Shown in pieces: positions 8,129-18,395 of a stretch of DNA of 64,000 bases. Origin of the DNA: Paenibacillus sp. Soil750. Its GTDB lineage: Bacteria; Bacillota; Bacilli; Paenibacillales; NBRC-103111. Below the pieces are notes generated by a model. The model worked only from the letters and a program-made list of their open reading frames with translations, searched no databases and was not told where the DNA came from. The DNA lies in assembly GCF_001428045.1 (NCBI RefSeq), contig NZ_LMSD01000006.1:1-64000 (forward strand). Direction: 5' to 3'. A program made the translations under genes and the position numbers. Each line of letters opens with the position of its first letter. The first letter of the stretch is position 1.

Positions 8129-8871
8129 CGCCGGTCGCCCCCTATGGCACTTTGAATCGTCAGGATTCGGTCGAAGAATTCCTTCTCAGTTTGTTCGCCT
8201 TTGAACATTTCATTGACGATTTTGCCATCACGGAGAAAAATAACGCGCTGACAATAGCTAGCAGCATACGGATCGTGGGTGATCATCAGAACGGTAGTCT
8301 TAAAGGTATGATTGAGTGATTGAATTTGTTCTAACAGCTGGGTAGCAGATCGGGAATCAAGCGCCCCCGTCGGCTCATCGGCAAACACAATCGCTGGGTT
8401 CGTAATGATGGCACGTGCGGCAGCCGTGCGCTGCTTTTGGCCACCTGAAATTTCAGATGGATACTGATGTAAGATCGATTCAATATTTAACGCTTCAATT
8501 AATGTCGCTAATCGCTGCTCCATTTCCGCCACAGGTGTTTTTTGCAACGAGAGCGGCAGCAGAATATTTTCTTTCACCGTTAGGGTATCCAGTAAGTTGT
8601 AATCTTGAAAAAGGAATCCCATTCGTTTTTGACGGAATTGTCGGAGATCTTTCTTTTTCAAATCTAACAGCGATTTCCCCTCGATCCAGACCTCCCCACC
8701 AGTAAAGGCGTCGATCGTGGAGAGCATATTCATTAATGTCGTTTTACCTGAGCCAGATGGCCCCATAATCGCGGTGAATTCTCCTTGTTCAATCGTTAAA
8801 TCAATATTTGTTAAGATTTGTGTTTTGCCATATGATTTGGATAAATTTTTGGTTTGAATAATTGTAGACAT
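8125..8871 (-). CDS. Bce-type ABC transporter ATP-binding protein, BceA-like
   Basis: A 248-residue ATPase with Walker A GPSGSGKT, Q-loop FLFQDYNLLDTLTV, signature SGGQKQR, Walker B AIVFADEPTGALD and H-loop MITHD. It energises the permease encoded downstream. I chose the internal ATG (protein MSTIIQTKNLSKSYG) because AAGAAGGAGGGCG sits just ahead of it; the longer frame up to 8925 has no such site. The start lies 54 bases inside the longest frame. A promoter answering the BceR-like regulator would be expected upstream; I could not identify its operator with confidence. Confidence 0.92.
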   Translation of the reverse strand: MSTIIQTKNLSKSYGKTQILTNIDLTIEQGEFTAIMGPSGSGKTTLMNMLSTIDAFTGGEVWIEGKSLLDLKKKDLRQFRQKRMGFLFQDYNLLDTLTVKENILLPLSLQKTPVAEMEQRLATLIEALNIESILHQYPSEISGGQKQRTAAARAIITNPAIVFADEPTGALDSRSATQLLEQIQSLNHTFKTTVLMITHDPYAASYCQRVIFLRDGKIVNEMFKGEQTEKEFFDRILTIQSAIGGDRR

Positions 8872-8992
8872 GGTTTCGCCCTCCTTCTTCATCTTACTAT
8901 ACCGAGTAAGGGACTCTTTAACCATCGATATACCAGGATCTAAAGTGACGTTTTTGTCATGTTGCAGGAAGAAACGACAACCATCCCTCCAT

Positions 8993-10093
8993 TCATTTGT
9001 CCAATCTGCTTCCTGGTCTAAAATAAGATACGATCAACAAACTTAAAGGCAGAAACAGCCCCATAGTTAGGGCAAATGGCGGCCATATATTGGAAGCAAA
9101 ATCTCGAAAATAGATGATGTTAGGGTAAACGAGGAAGGAAAGCGCAAATAGCATAAGCGCACTTGGCACGATGAAAGGACGATAGGTACGCAAGCCCAAG
9201 ATCTGCTGCAGTCCAACCAGTGAGCTATAGAAGCAAATGACGAGTTTGAAATAGATGGTGACAAACCAAATGATGGCAACCAATACTTCGATGCGTTGGA
9301 TGAATCCGCCGACGTGGATTTTTTTAGCTAATGTGTAACTGGGAAAAGTATGGCGTGAAGTGAAGTCCCAACCAAGTACGACGATACATAAAGCGGTTAT
9401 GGAAAAAATGATTAGGCCACCCATAAAGCCTGCTTGAATAAACCCTTTGCCTTTCTTCAAATTGGTGTGAATAGCAGGGTAGATCATCAGAAAGACGACC
9501 ATTTCCAGATAGGGAATAGAAAGAACTGACAAGCTTCCGTGAATTATAGCTTTGGTACTAGCTTCAAGTATAGGTGGTAAGCGTTCAATCTTAATCTGTG
9601 GAATCAGAAAGCCAACCAGAACACCAATACACAACAAAACCCAAGGTAGGAAAATCTCCCCAGCGCGAGCAATCACTTCTAAGCCCAACCCAGCCCCCAG
9701 CATAATAATCAGCAAGAATGTAAAGTGAATAACTTGAATAGGTGTCTCTGGCATGATAATGGTTGTAATAAAGTCACCGACATTACGAAGAACCAATGAA
9801 GCGATGATAAGAATAAAGAGATAGAAGATGGTGCTTATGCATTTCCCTAACCATTTTCCGAGGATCAATTCGCTATAAGCCATTAAAGAGTGACTCGGAT
9901 ACCGATTACTTAGCGCAACATAGAGGCATATCGTCGCTCCACCCATAGCGATACCTAGAGCGGCAGACAACCACCCGTCTTGATGGGCAAAAGCCGTAAG
10001 GACAGATGGGACGATAATGATCGTACTTCCCAAGCTGAATAGCAAAACTAATATTTTAAATTGACGCAGGTTGATTTTCTCGTTATTAAACAT
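8993..10093 (-). CDS. Spore germination permease, GerAB/GerKB family
   Basis: A 366-residue APC-superfamily membrane protein with about ten hydrophobic segments (for example FKILVLLFSLGSTIIIVPSVL at the N-terminus). It is the B subunit of a germinant receptor in the inner spore membrane, where the family binds the germinant. Start ATG 10093 has AAAGGAG upstream; GTG 10096 is adjacent. It is the last gene of ger operon 1 (gerA, gerC, small membrane protein, gerB on the minus strand). The ligand cannot be inferred from sequence. Confidence 0.9.
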   Translation of the reverse strand: MFNNEKINLRQFKILVLLFSLGSTIIIVPSVLTAFAHQDGWLSAALGIAMGGATICLYVALSNRYPSHSLMAYSELILGKWLGKCISTIFYLFILIIASLVLRNVGDFITTIIMPETPIQVIHFTFLLIIMLGAGLGLEVIARAGEIFLPWVLLCIGVLVGFLIPQIKIERLPPILEASTKAIIHGSLSVLSIPYLEMVVFLMIYPAIHTNLKKGKGFIQAGFMGGLIIFSITALCIVVLGWDFTSRHTFPSYTLAKKIHVGGFIQRIEVLVAIIWFVTIYFKLVICFYSSLVGLQQILGLRTYRPFIVPSALMLFALSFLVYPNIIYFRDFASNIWPPFALTMGLFLPLSLLIVSYFRPGSRLDK

Positions 10094-10115
10094 CACTAAC
10101 TCCTTTGACTTGCAG

Positions 10116-10349
10116 CTACGTGAGTAAGGTTGTGATCATTTTCCCCATGGGTCTGAATAAGTAAGAGATCACATCTAATGGATTGATCAGCGGTAACTTT
10201 AAACTTATAGCTATACTCAATAGGGCGGAAATACTGAGAGATAGCGTGAAAAACCAGAATTCTCTGTGCTGTTGCTTTGCTCTTAAATGAGAGATCTGAA
10301 CCTTCAGTGTCCAAAGTGAGACAAAAACAATAATAAGACTCCAAATCAT
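10116..10349 (-). CDS. Small two-helix membrane protein of the ger operon
   Basis: A 77-residue hydrophobic protein starting MIWSLIIVFVSLWTL, with a second membrane segment in FFTLSLSISALLSIAISL. It starts 6 bases after the gerC stop, using a GGAG site inside the end of gerC, and ends about 20 bases before gerB, so it fits the operon. An overlapping 87-codon frame is not hydrophobic and reads as a shadow. Ger operons of this lineage often carry such a small membrane subunit (compare the 66-residue one at 43704). Function not established; a GerD- or GerQ-like accessory role is only a guess. Confidence 0.75.
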   Translation of the reverse strand: MIWSLIIVFVSLWTLKVQISHLRAKQQHREFWFFTLSLSISALLSIAISLKLPLINPLDVISYLFRPMGKMITTLLT

Positions 10350-10355
10350 ACCTAT

Positions 10356-11543
10356 TCACTCCATTTGTTCAATAAAAGATTCAACAACTGAGCCTGTACG
10401 GCGGATTCTGGATTGCACAGTCACTTGAACAGGAAGATCAACAAAAGCTTGATCCCAGTTATCTTTTATTAGATTCCATTGCTTATAATTGGCACGATGA
10501 ATGGCGGCTCCGAATCCGAAAATATCTGACTTGTAAGACTTTGCTTTGGCCACAGCGTCTAGGATTGTCTGCTTAATTTCTTCATTTAATTGTTCTTCGA
10601 TGGCTTGTATCGTATAGGTGGAATTTAAGTTCAATCTACAGGCTACCTCTCCGATATTCGCCTCGACTCGAACATTGACAAAGGCTTGAGGTTGTTGATC
10701 TACAAATCTTGCTTTGATTTTGGACCTTGTACTAATCAATTCTATGGACATTTTGCCACCTGCTTGACACGGAAGCGCAACAACCGTACTTTGAAGGTTA
10801 CCTAGGGCATAATTGTAGCCTTTGCTTTCTCTGTCTGTTAACCATCCAACAAACTGATCTTGATGGAAAACACCTAGGCTCTTAAACTCCAATGTTGCGG
10901 GAGGAAGAACAGAATTTAAATTTTCGCGGGACTTCGCTTTTGTCACGTCCCCTTTAATATGAACACTAGAAAGCACGGGATCTTTACCTGGATCCACGAG
11001 ATCGTAAATAAGTTGATGCAAGTCAACATTTGTGGTAACTCCCCAATTTTTCTCGGATGAGATGAGAGAAGAATAGAGCTTGTTAGCAGGAATTTTCTCC
11101 AGTGGAGTCAACACTTGCAAGATATCATTGGCTGTAGCATTTCTAGCTAATAAGATATTGAAGTCTGAGCGCAGTTCGTGATCTCTTGATAAAATATCCA
11201 GCACCTTGGAGATACCCTCTTCAGCCAGTTCTTCTCCTAGGATAAGTATACGTAGATGGGAAGAGAGAATCTTACGTGGTGAGCTCGTTGTCAACTTGCG
11301 AAATGACTCGAAAATCGTACTCCCACTGCTAATCTGGAGTGTCACAACGGGCTGTCGCTGGCCAACACCTTTCGATGACGTGATTTCATCGGAGTTGAGT
11401 AGTTGGACGGAAATATTATAATGATCCCCTTGTTTATCGATGCCAATAGCTGTTGCTAAGGAAATCTGATCAAGCTCCTTACGGTTCCAACAACCCGTTA
11501 AGATCATCAGGAGGAGGATAATAAGTACAGCTCGTTTCATCAT
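10356..11543 (-). CDS. Ger(x)C family germinant receptor lipoprotein
   Basis: A 395-residue lipoprotein. The N-terminus is MMKRAVLIILLLMILTGCW, with Cys after LTG in a lipobox, followed by the family signature NRKELDQISLATAIGIDK. The C-terminal domain includes DIFGFGAAIHR. It is the C subunit of the GerA-type receptor on the outer face of the inner spore membrane. Gene order in this operon is A-C-small-B, unlike A-B-C-small in the second ger operon at 39659. Confidence 0.93.
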   Translation of the reverse strand: MMKRAVLIILLLMILTGCWNRKELDQISLATAIGIDKQGDHYNISVQLLNSDEITSSKGVGQRQPVVTLQISSGSTIFESFRKLTTSSPRKILSSHLRILILGEELAEEGISKVLDILSRDHELRSDFNILLARNATANDILQVLTPLEKIPANKLYSSLISSEKNWGVTTNVDLHQLIYDLVDPGKDPVLSSVHIKGDVTKAKSRENLNSVLPPATLEFKSLGVFHQDQFVGWLTDRESKGYNYALGNLQSTVVALPCQAGGKMSIELISTRSKIKARFVDQQPQAFVNVRVEANIGEVACRLNLNSTYTIQAIEEQLNEEIKQTILDAVAKAKSYKSDIFGFGAAIHRANYKQWNLIKDNWDQAFVDLPVQVTVQSRIRRTGSVVESFIEQME

Positions 11544-11581
11544 GGGTATAGATCACCTTCCCCGAATTTGGCTGATCACGC

Positions 11582-13168
11582 TTAGGATTCTGGTTTCTGT
11601 GGGGGATTATCTGTTTGTTTCTGTCTATTGTTTGGACTAATATAGCTGGGACGCTTCAGTAATGCCCAATGTGGGAGCCGAATGACATTATCCTTTTGAT
11701 CTCCCAGACTGTAGGGTGCGAATGGAGCTAGGTAAGGAACGCCAAAAGAACGCAAGCTGCATAAATGTAGCACCAAGGCAATAATGCCAATGAGTATCCC
11801 GTATAGACCAAGAGAAGCAGCGAAAATCATCAGGATGAAACGGATCATCCGAATGGAAATTCCCATGTTAAAGGAAGGGATAATAAAGGTAGAGATGGCT
11901 GTTATCGCGACGATAATAACCATTGCTGGTCCCACTAATCCAGCTTCAACGGCGGCTTGTCCAATGACAAGCGCACCAACAATAGAGACGGCTTGCCCGA
12001 TGGCACGAGGCATTCTGATTCCGGCTTCCCGTAGGATTTCAAATGTAACCTCCATAAGAAATGCTTCAACAAACGCAGGAAAAGGGATCCCCTCCCGATG
12101 GGCGGCAATATTAACGAGCAGTGTTGTCGGAATCATCTCTTGGTGAAAGGTCGTTACCGCAATATAGGAAGCAGGAGCAAGTAAGGCAATCATCAGTGCT
12201 ATATAACGGAGAAGGCGGATTAATGAGCTAATATCGGACCTTTGGTAAGAATCCTCTGCTGCTTGCATAAAGTGCGTAAATACGGCAGGTACAATGAGGA
12301 CAAATGGTGTGCCGTCTACCAAGATTGCGATTCGCCCCTCTAGAAGTCCTGCGGCAACTACATCGGGCCGCTCTGTATTAAATATGGTAGGGAATGGCGT
12401 ATAGGCTTCATCCTGGACGAGTTCTTCAATGTATCCACTTTCGAGAATCCCATCAATATCGATCCGTGCTAAGCGAGAGCGAACTTCATCTACAACGCTG
12501 TCATCTACAAGCCCTTTGATATACATGATGGCAACATCGGTCTGGGTTACACGGCCAATCTGTCTGGTTTCCATCCATAGATGAGGATCTTTAATTTTCC
12601 TTCGAACTAAGGCAGTGTTCGTGCGCAACGTCTCAGAAAATCCCTCGCGAGGACCCCTTACAACGGTTTGAGAGGAGGGCTCGGTAACCCCGCGATCTTT
12701 CCATTCACGTGTACTCGCGCAAATCCCTTCATTATAACCATCCACTAGGATGACCGTATCGCCAGATAAAACCATATGATAGAGCGTTTTAAAGTCAGAT
12801 GTACCTGTGATCTCACCTGATTTCAATAAGTATTCTTTGATGAGAGATAACGGTGGTATGTCATCAAGTTGAGGTAGAAGGATATCTCCGGATCGATAAT
12901 CGATAAGAAGGGAGTCCAAAATGTCTTTGACATTGGCAAGTCCATCCAAATAAATGATGGCAGCCTTGCAGGGTGGATTGGATGGAATCGTCATTCTTCG
13001 AATAACGAGATCGGTGCTATGACCCAATCCTTCTCCTATCGTGTAAAGGGTCTCTTCTAGGTTACCTGACATGGTATGAATGAGAATGTCTTCGCTATTG
13101 GCAGCTATATCTGTTTGGTACTTTTGTTTCAGTAACTTTTGCATGAAGGTAAAGATAGAGTTCTTCAT
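11582..13168 (-). CDS. GerA-family spore germination protein (A subunit)
   Basis: A 528-residue protein. The soluble N-terminal half carries the family motifs YLDGLAN, VDGYNEGICASTREWKDRG and VRGPREGFSETLRTN. The membrane half (from about residue 320) includes SYIAVTTFHQEMIPTTLL and RSFGVPYLAPFAP. It is the A subunit and first gene of ger operon 1. It starts at ATG 13168 behind a GGGTGG site. The 125-base gap to the divergent helicase gene must hold its promoter; a forespore sigma-G promoter is expected but I could not pick one out reliably. Confidence 0.93.
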   Translation of the reverse strand: MKNSIFTFMQKLLKQKYQTDIAANSEDILIHTMSGNLEETLYTIGEGLGHSTDLVIRRMTIPSNPPCKAAIIYLDGLANVKDILDSLLIDYRSGDILLPQLDDIPPLSLIKEYLLKSGEITGTSDFKTLYHMVLSGDTVILVDGYNEGICASTREWKDRGVTEPSSQTVVRGPREGFSETLRTNTALVRRKIKDPHLWMETRQIGRVTQTDVAIMYIKGLVDDSVVDEVRSRLARIDIDGILESGYIEELVQDEAYTPFPTIFNTERPDVVAAGLLEGRIAILVDGTPFVLIVPAVFTHFMQAAEDSYQRSDISSLIRLLRYIALMIALLAPASYIAVTTFHQEMIPTTLLVNIAAHREGIPFPAFVEAFLMEVTFEILREAGIRMPRAIGQAVSIVGALVIGQAAVEAGLVGPAMVIIVAITAISTFIIPSFNMGISIRMIRFILMIFAASLGLYGILIGIIALVLHLCSLRSFGVPYLAPFAPYSLGDQKDNVIRLPHWALLKRPSYISPNNRQKQTDNPPQKPES

Positions 13169-13293
13169 GTGCGTACCACCCTGATTTGTTTTTGTTACTA
13201 TTTCCTAATGTTGGGTATTTCACTCATGTTTTTTCTTTTCCGCCTCCAGATGTAGTAGAATAGAGCCACAGCAACAAGAAGGGGAGTCAAATC

Positions 13294-14739
13294 GTGACGA
13301 CAAGAAGCTTTAACGATTATCAATTAAGTGAGGATATTACGCGTGCGCTAACTACACTAGGTTACACGCAGCCGACAGATGTGCAGCATAAGGTGATTCC
13401 GATCGCACTGCAGGAGCGGGACCTAACGGTCAAATCCCGCACGGGAAGCGGAAAAACGGCGGCATTCGGCATACCGATCTGCGAGCTGGTAGAGTGGGAA
13501 GAGAACAGGCCGCAGGCCCTCATCCTGACGCCGACACGGGAGCTCGCTGATCAAGTGAAGCAAGATATGACGAACATCGGACGTTTTAAGCGGATTAAGG
13601 CGGTTGCTCTGTATGGGAAGCAGCCTTTTGCCAAGCAGAAGATTGAGCTGCATCAGAAGTGCCACGTGGTCGTTGGTACACCAGGGCGTGTGCTGGATCA
13701 TATTCAGAAAGGGACGCTGGATGTTGAGCGTCTGAAATATCTGGTCATCGATGAGGCGGACGAAATGCTGCGGATGGGCTTCATTGAACAGGTCGGCGCA
13801 ATTATTGATGAGCTGCCGACGGATCGGATGACGATGCTCTTCTCGGCAACCTTGCCGAAGGATGTAGAGCAGCTGTGTCATCAGTATCTGCGGAAGCCGA
13901 TCGATATCGAGATTGAAACACCGGAAGCAGCGAAGGTTCAGATCGAACACTCTCTCATCACTGTAAGGGAGAACGAGAAGTGGCCATTGCTTCAAAATGT
14001 GCTCGTGATGGAGAATCCGGAGAACTGCATTATTTTCTGCCGGACACAAGAGCATGTCGATAAGCTCTACAACCAGCTCGATCAGCTGGATTTTCCTTGT
14101 GATAAGATTCACGGCGGCATGGTTCAAGATGATCGTTTCCTTGTCATGAATGCATTCAAGCGAGGAGAGTTCCGATTCCTCGTGGCCACGGACGTCGCGG
14201 CGCGTGGGATCGATGTGGAGGACATCACGCATGTCATCAACTATGATCTTCCGATGGAGAAGGAAAGCTACGTCCACCGGATCGGACGGACAGGACGAGC
14301 AGGGAAGACGGGCAAGGCGATTTCGTTCGTAACGCCGCATGAGGACAAGTTCCTAGCGGATATCGAAGGCTATCTAGGCTTCGAAATTCCAAGGAAGGAT
14401 GCACCGGATTCCGAAGAGGTTGCCGCAAAGCAAGCAGCCTTCGATCAGAAGATGCAGGCGACGCCTGTCATCAAGCGGGATCGCAGTGACCAGTTGAACA
14501 AGGGCATCATGAAGCTCTATTTTAACGGGGGCAAAAAGAAAAAGATTCGCGCCGTCGACTTTGTCGGCACCCTCGCCAAGATTGAAGGTGTCACCGCGGA
14601 GGATATCGGCATCATTACAATTCAGGATAATGTGTCGTACGTCGACATTTTGAATGGCAAAGGGCCGATGGTGCTCAAGATCATGAAGAACACAACCATC
14701 AAGGGGAAACTGCTGAAGGTGCATGAAGCGAATAAGTAA
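13294..14739 (+). CDS. dbpA: ATP-dependent RNA helicase DbpA/YxiN
   Basis: A 481-residue DEAD-box helicase that acts on 23S rRNA during large-subunit assembly in characterised relatives. Motifs in order: Q motif near YTQPTDVQ, Walker [25 protein letters not shown] in [16 protein letters not shown] in LFSATLP, then domain 2 with [11 protein letters not shown] and [10 protein letters not shown]. The C-terminal 75 residues ([20 protein letters not shown]) are the DbpA RNA-binding fold that recognises 23S hairpin 92. Start is GTG 13294 after AAGGGGAG. The gene is more GC-rich than the ger operon beside it. A long antisense frame within it is a shadow. Confidence 0.93.
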   Translation: MTTRSFNDYQLSEDITRALTTLGYTQPTDVQHKVIPIALQERDLTVKSRTGSGKTAAFGIPICELVEWEENRPQALILTPTRELADQVKQDMTNIGRFKRIKAVALYGKQPFAKQKIELHQKCHVVVGTPGRVLDHIQKGTLDVERLKYLVIDEADEMLRMGFIEQVGAIIDELPTDRMTMLFSATLPKDVEQLCHQYLRKPIDIEIETPEAAKVQIEHSLITVRENEKWPLLQNVLVMENPENCIIFCRTQEHVDKLYNQLDQLDFPCDKIHGGMVQDDRFLVMNAFKRGEFRFLVATDVAARGIDVEDITHVINYDLPMEKESYVHRIGRTGRAGKTGKAISFVTPHEDKFLADIEGYLGFEIPRKDAPDSEEVAAKQAAFDQKMQATPVIKRDRSDQLNKGIMKLYFNGGKKKKIRAVDFVGTLAKIEGVTAEDIGIITIQDNVSYVDILNGKGPMVLKIMKNTTIKGKLLKVHEANK

Positions 14740-14750
14740 GGATGTAGGAG

Positions 14751-14782
14751 ACCAGAGGGCCAAGTGGCGTTCTGGTTTTTTT
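14751..14782 (+). terminator. Terminator of the helicase gene
   Basis: ACCAGAGGGCCA / TGGCGTTCTGGT stem with a short loop, followed by seven T. It lies 12 bases after the helicase stop. The following 14783-14993 stretch has no gene I can support and should hold the promoter of the sugar transport operon. Confidence 0.75.
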
Positions 14783-14993
14783 GCGCTCGCTCTGTAACGG
14801 TGTTTTTCATGCTTACAGCAAGAGAGTCCGGCGCAAAGGGTGATTGTGGCCACTTATAAGCCGATCGCATGCTCCATTTCTAATAAAAATTGTTCCTGAA
14901 GGTTAAAATATTACTCGAAAGGGTCAATTCTGTGACTTATCCATGAATCGCACACAAGGTAGACTATAGAAAACACGACATGGGGTGAATTTC

Positions 14994-15938
14994 ATGGCTA
15001 ACCATATACAATCGCAAGCAGGTAGTATCCCAAGAACTAAAGTGAAATCTAAGCAGTCTAAACAGCAAATTCGAGAGAATTTGGCCGGATATCTTTTTGT
15101 TAGTCCCATGGTCATCGGCTTATTCGTTTTCACGTTATTTCCAATCATCGCTTCCTTCTTCTTGAGCTTTACAGACTGGAACTTTGTTGCCGGGTTTTCG
15201 AAAGTGAAATTCCTCGGGTTGGACAACTTTATAAAGCTGATTCATGACAGTGTCTTTCTACTTTCATTGAAAAATAATATGATTCTGATGGTCGTTGTTC
15301 CGTTAACACTCATTGTTTCACTGGTTTTAGCGGTGCTGATTGATAAGCAAGTGTATTTCAAAGGTGTCTTCAAAGTTATCTACTTCATTCCGTATATTTC
15401 AAGTGTTGTTGCGGTTGCGATCGTTTTCCAAGTACTCTTCCACCCAACATACGGGCCGATTAACCAAACTTTAATCGACTGGGGCTATGCTAACCCACCG
15501 AAATGGCTGGCTGATCCTGATTATGCTTTGTACTGTGTGATGGGGCTGATGGTATGGATCAATATTGGGTACAACATGATTATTTTTATGGCAGGACTTC
15601 AATCTATTCCGAAAGATCTGTATGAAGCAGCCGATATTGACGGTGCATCCAAATGGAAGCAATTTTATAGCATTACCGTGCCTTTACTGTCACCAACAAC
15701 ATTCTTCTTGCTCGTATCCGGCATTATTGGAACGTTCAAAGTATTCGATGTCATTTCCGTACTGACCAATGGTGGACCGGCTAACTCAACAAGCGTGGTC
15801 GTGTACCGCTTATACGAAACAGCCTTCGTTAATCTGCAATCCGGCTATGCATCTGCGATGGCGATTGTGCTTCTAGTCCTCGTTCTCTTGATTACGTTAA
15901 TTCAATGGTTCGGCCAACGTAAATGGGTCAACTACTAA
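14994..15938 (+). CDS. Carbohydrate ABC transporter permease (MalF/LplB type)
   Basis: A 314-residue inner-membrane permease with six predicted helices, starting YLFVSPMVIGLFVFTLFP. The cytoplasmic EAA loop is clear (YEAADIDGASKWKQFYSITVPLLSP) and contacts the ATPase. Start ATG 14994 follows GGGGTG; the upstream in-frame GTG at 14985 is part of that site. It forms an operon with the second permease and binding protein. No ATPase gene is present, as usual for this family, where a shared MsmX-type ATPase serves several importers. The sugar is unknown and no glycoside hydrolase lies nearby. Confidence 0.9.
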   Translation: MANHIQSQAGSIPRTKVKSKQSKQQIRENLAGYLFVSPMVIGLFVFTLFPIIASFFLSFTDWNFVAGFSKVKFLGLDNFIKLIHDSVFLLSLKNNMILMVVVPLTLIVSLVLAVLIDKQVYFKGVFKVIYFIPYISSVVAVAIVFQVLFHPTYGPINQTLIDWGYANPPKWLADPDYALYCVMGLMVWINIGYNMIIFMAGLQSIPKDLYEAADIDGASKWKQFYSITVPLLSPTTFFLLVSGIIGTFKVFDVISVLTNGGPANSTSVVVYRLYETAFVNLQSGYASAMAIVLLVLVLLITLIQWFGQRKWVNY

Positions 15939-15958
15939 AATAGAATGGAGGTTCACAC

Positions 15959-16786
15959 ATGGATAACAAAAAAAGTACCAAAAAGATAATTGTAACGATA
16001 CTGATGGCTCTCTTCGGCATCCTGTTCATGACGCCATTCCTTTGGATGATCTCAGCATCTATGAAGCCAGAAGCCGATGTATTCATTTTCCCGATCCAGT
16101 GGATTCCTAAACATTTTAATTTGATTGAAAATTATAAAACGGTATGGACGACCAAATTTCCCTTGTATTACTGGAACTCCATTAAGGTAGCTGTCATCAC
16201 GACCGCATTATCTGTACTATTTTCATCGATGGCGGCTTATGCCTTTTCTAAAATTAAGTTCCGCGGCTCGAATGTTCTCTTCGTTCTCGTTCTTATTATT
16301 TATATGGTTCCAAGTCAGGCGATTCTCGTGCCGCAATTCCTTTTGCTTCGCTCAATGCACTTGTATGATACACATTTAGGACTTATTCTTCTAGGATCTT
16401 TTAGCGTATTGGGTACGTTCATGCTTCGCCAGTTTTACCTAGGTATTCACGATGAGTACATGGAATCTGCAAGGATTGATGGCGCAAATCATGCTCGCAT
16501 TTTCTGGACCATCTGTACTCCGCTTGTACGTCCTGCGATTGCAACGTATGCGATTCTGCGCTTTATCTGGACGTGGAATGATTACCAGAATCCATTGATT
16601 TTCCTAAGAGACAAGTCGTTATTCACGCTTCCGCTAGGGATTCATTCCTTTGCCGATCTAAATGGCGAGTTCTACTCCCTCATCATGGCCGCATCCGTTT
16701 CTGCGATCTTGCCTTTGTTGATCATTTTCATCATTGGACAGAAGCAAGTTATCGAAGGAATCTCCATGGGTGGGGTAAAAGGTTAA
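15959..16786 (+). CDS. Carbohydrate ABC transporter permease (MalG type)
   Basis: A 275-residue second permease of the importer, six predicted helices, with the EAA-like loop MESARIDGANHARIFWTICTPLVRPA. It starts 20 bases after the first permease, with GGAGG before ATG. A small GAGTGCATGAGG...CCTCGTGTGCTC hairpin lies in the 146-base gap to the binding-protein gene and could be an attenuator or an mRNA-stabilising structure. Confidence 0.92.
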   Translation: MDNKKSTKKIIVTILMALFGILFMTPFLWMISASMKPEADVFIFPIQWIPKHFNLIENYKTVWTTKFPLYYWNSIKVAVITTALSVLFSSMAAYAFSKIKFRGSNVLFVLVLIIYMVPSQAILVPQFLLLRSMHLYDTHLGLILLGSFSVLGTFMLRQFYLGIHDEYMESARIDGANHARIFWTICTPLVRPAIATYAILRFIWTWNDYQNPLIFLRDKSLFTLPLGIHSFADLNGEFYSLIMAASVSAILPLLIIFIIGQKQVIEGISMGGVKG

Positions 16787-16932
16787 ACACCAGTTACAAG
16801 CAAGATGTCAAAATAAGAGTGCATGAGGTTAAAATATTGCCTCGTGTGCTCAAACTAAGTTTGTTACGATTCGTCATGTAAAGGTTTTCAGTTTGCGAAA
16901 CATCATACAAATATCTTCTTGGAGGGGTTCAT

Positions 16933-18288
16933 ATGAAAAAGAGTTTACTCGTTTTAAGTGGTGTTCTAGCGATCAGTGCTGCACTTGCAGGTTGCGGAAG
17001 TAAAAGTGAAGATAACGCTGCATCAACGACAACGCCTGGCGGTACAGCAACATCATCAACTAAAGCACCTGTAACGATTAAAGTACAAGCATGGTATACA
17101 GAAGCTCAAGGTAACTGGAACAAAACAGTTGAAGCCTATAATGCAACTCACCCGAACGTTAAAGTTGTTTATGAGAGCATGTCCGAGAAAGGTGACTCCC
17201 AAGAAGGGATGAAAAAGCTTGATCTACTAGCTGCTTCCGGCGAGCAAATGGACGTTGTGATGTACTCCAGTGCTTCCGATTTCGCACAACGTGTAGGAGC
17301 AGGTATCCTTGAGCCGCTTGATGAGTACTTGAAAAAAGATAACATCGTTGTCAAAGACGAGTACAAACTTGATCCAGTTGTAAATGGTAAATACTATGCT
17401 TTGCCTGGTAAAATGATCGAGTGGTTCGTTCTTTTGAACAAAGATAAATTAGATGCAGCTAAGCTTCCAGTTCCAACAGAATGGACTTGGAATGACTATG
17501 CGGAATATGCGAAAAAATTAACTTCAGGCGAAGGCGCTGCGAAACAATACGGTTCTTATTTCCATAACTGGAAAGATTACGCGCTTCTTGGTTTGAACAA
17601 CAACATGGATAACCCTTACTTGGTGAAATCCGATGGTACTGAGAACATTGATAACCCACAAGTTCGTTTCTCCTTGAACCTGCGTAACCAATTGGAGAAC
17701 GTGGATAAATCGTCCGTCCCTTACTTCGAAGTTGTTTCGCAAAAAATGGCTTACCGTGACGTATTCTACGCAGGTAAAACAGCTATGCTAGCAACTGGTA
17801 ACTGGATGGTTGGTGAGCTAGCGCAAAACGCGAAGTTCAACACGGTATTTGCTCCGTATCCGAAATATGATGCGAAAGATACAAACGGTTTGACTGAAGT
17901 AGGCGCTGACTTCATGGGTGTAGCTGCAAACTCCAAGAACAAACAAGCCGCTTATGACTTCGTGAAATGGTACACAACAGAAGGTATCCAAACACAAGGT
18001 CTGTTCTTCTCCGGTTGGAAAAAAGCAGATATTAACAAAAACGTAGACGCGATCCTTGCAAGCGGCAAGCCAGATCAAGTGAAATTCATTGACAAAACTT
18101 CCTTGCTGTCTACTTTGAAAGTGAACAAATCTACAAAATTGGTTGTTCCTCCAACGTATGCCTTGCAACAAGAGAAAGAATACTTAACGCAAGTTGAGTT
18201 GTTCTTGACAGGCAAACAAGATTTGGAGAAAACAATTTCAACAGCAAAAGCTAAAATTGAAGACATCAGAAAAAGTAATGCAAAGTAA
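16933..18288 (+). CDS. Extracellular sugar-binding lipoprotein of ABC importer
   Basis: A 451-residue family 1 solute-binding protein, membrane-anchored outside the cell. The N-terminus is MKKSLLVLSGVLAISAALA followed by GCG, with Cys as lipidation site, then a Ser/Thr-rich linker. The core shows ANSKNKQAAYDFVKWYTTEG, typical of this family. Strong GGAGGGG before ATG, and codon use with many A-ending codons, suggest high expression. It is third in the operon, after the permeases; the usual order in relatives is binding protein first. Confidence 0.92.
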   Translation: MKKSLLVLSGVLAISAALAGCGSKSEDNAASTTTPGGTATSSTKAPVTIKVQAWYTEAQGNWNKTVEAYNATHPNVKVVYESMSEKGDSQEGMKKLDLLAASGEQMDVVMYSSASDFAQRVGAGILEPLDEYLKKDNIVVKDEYKLDPVVNGKYYALPGKMIEWFVLLNKDKLDAAKLPVPTEWTWNDYAEYAKKLTSGEGAAKQYGSYFHNWKDYALLGLNNNMDNPYLVKSDGTENIDNPQVRFSLNLRNQLENVDKSSVPYFEVVSQKMAYRDVFYAGKTAMLATGNWMVGELAQNAKFNTVFAPYPKYDAKDTNGLTEVGADFMGVAANSKNKQAAYDFVKWYTTEGIQTQGLFFSGWKKADINKNVDAILASGKPDQVKFIDKTSLLSTLKVNKSTKLVVPPTYALQQEKEYLTQVELFLTGKQDLEKTISTAKAKIEDIRKSNAK

Positions 18289-18335
18289 TCGGTAACGATT
18301 AGGCTAGCTTTACTGGTATAATGTGTATAGGAAGC

Positions 18336-18364
18336 AAGAGGAGGCCATAGGGCCCCTCTTTTTT
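18336..18364 (+). terminator. Terminator or attenuator between binding protein and kinase
   Basis: AAGAGGAGGCC / GGGCCCCTCTTTTTT hairpin with a T-tract. It would reduce transcription into the kinase and regulator genes. A perfect TATAAT at 18317-18322 just ahead of it may be a -10 element, but no convincing -35 was found. Confidence 0.65.
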
Positions 18365-18395
18365 CCCATTTTATTGGGGAAGGCGGGAAACGTTA

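Noticed and set aside
13423..14340. A 305-codon antisense ORF on the minus strand
   Set aside because: It lies wholly inside the DbpA helicase gene, has Leu/Arg/His-rich nonsense composition and no ribosome binding site; a codon-bias shadow.
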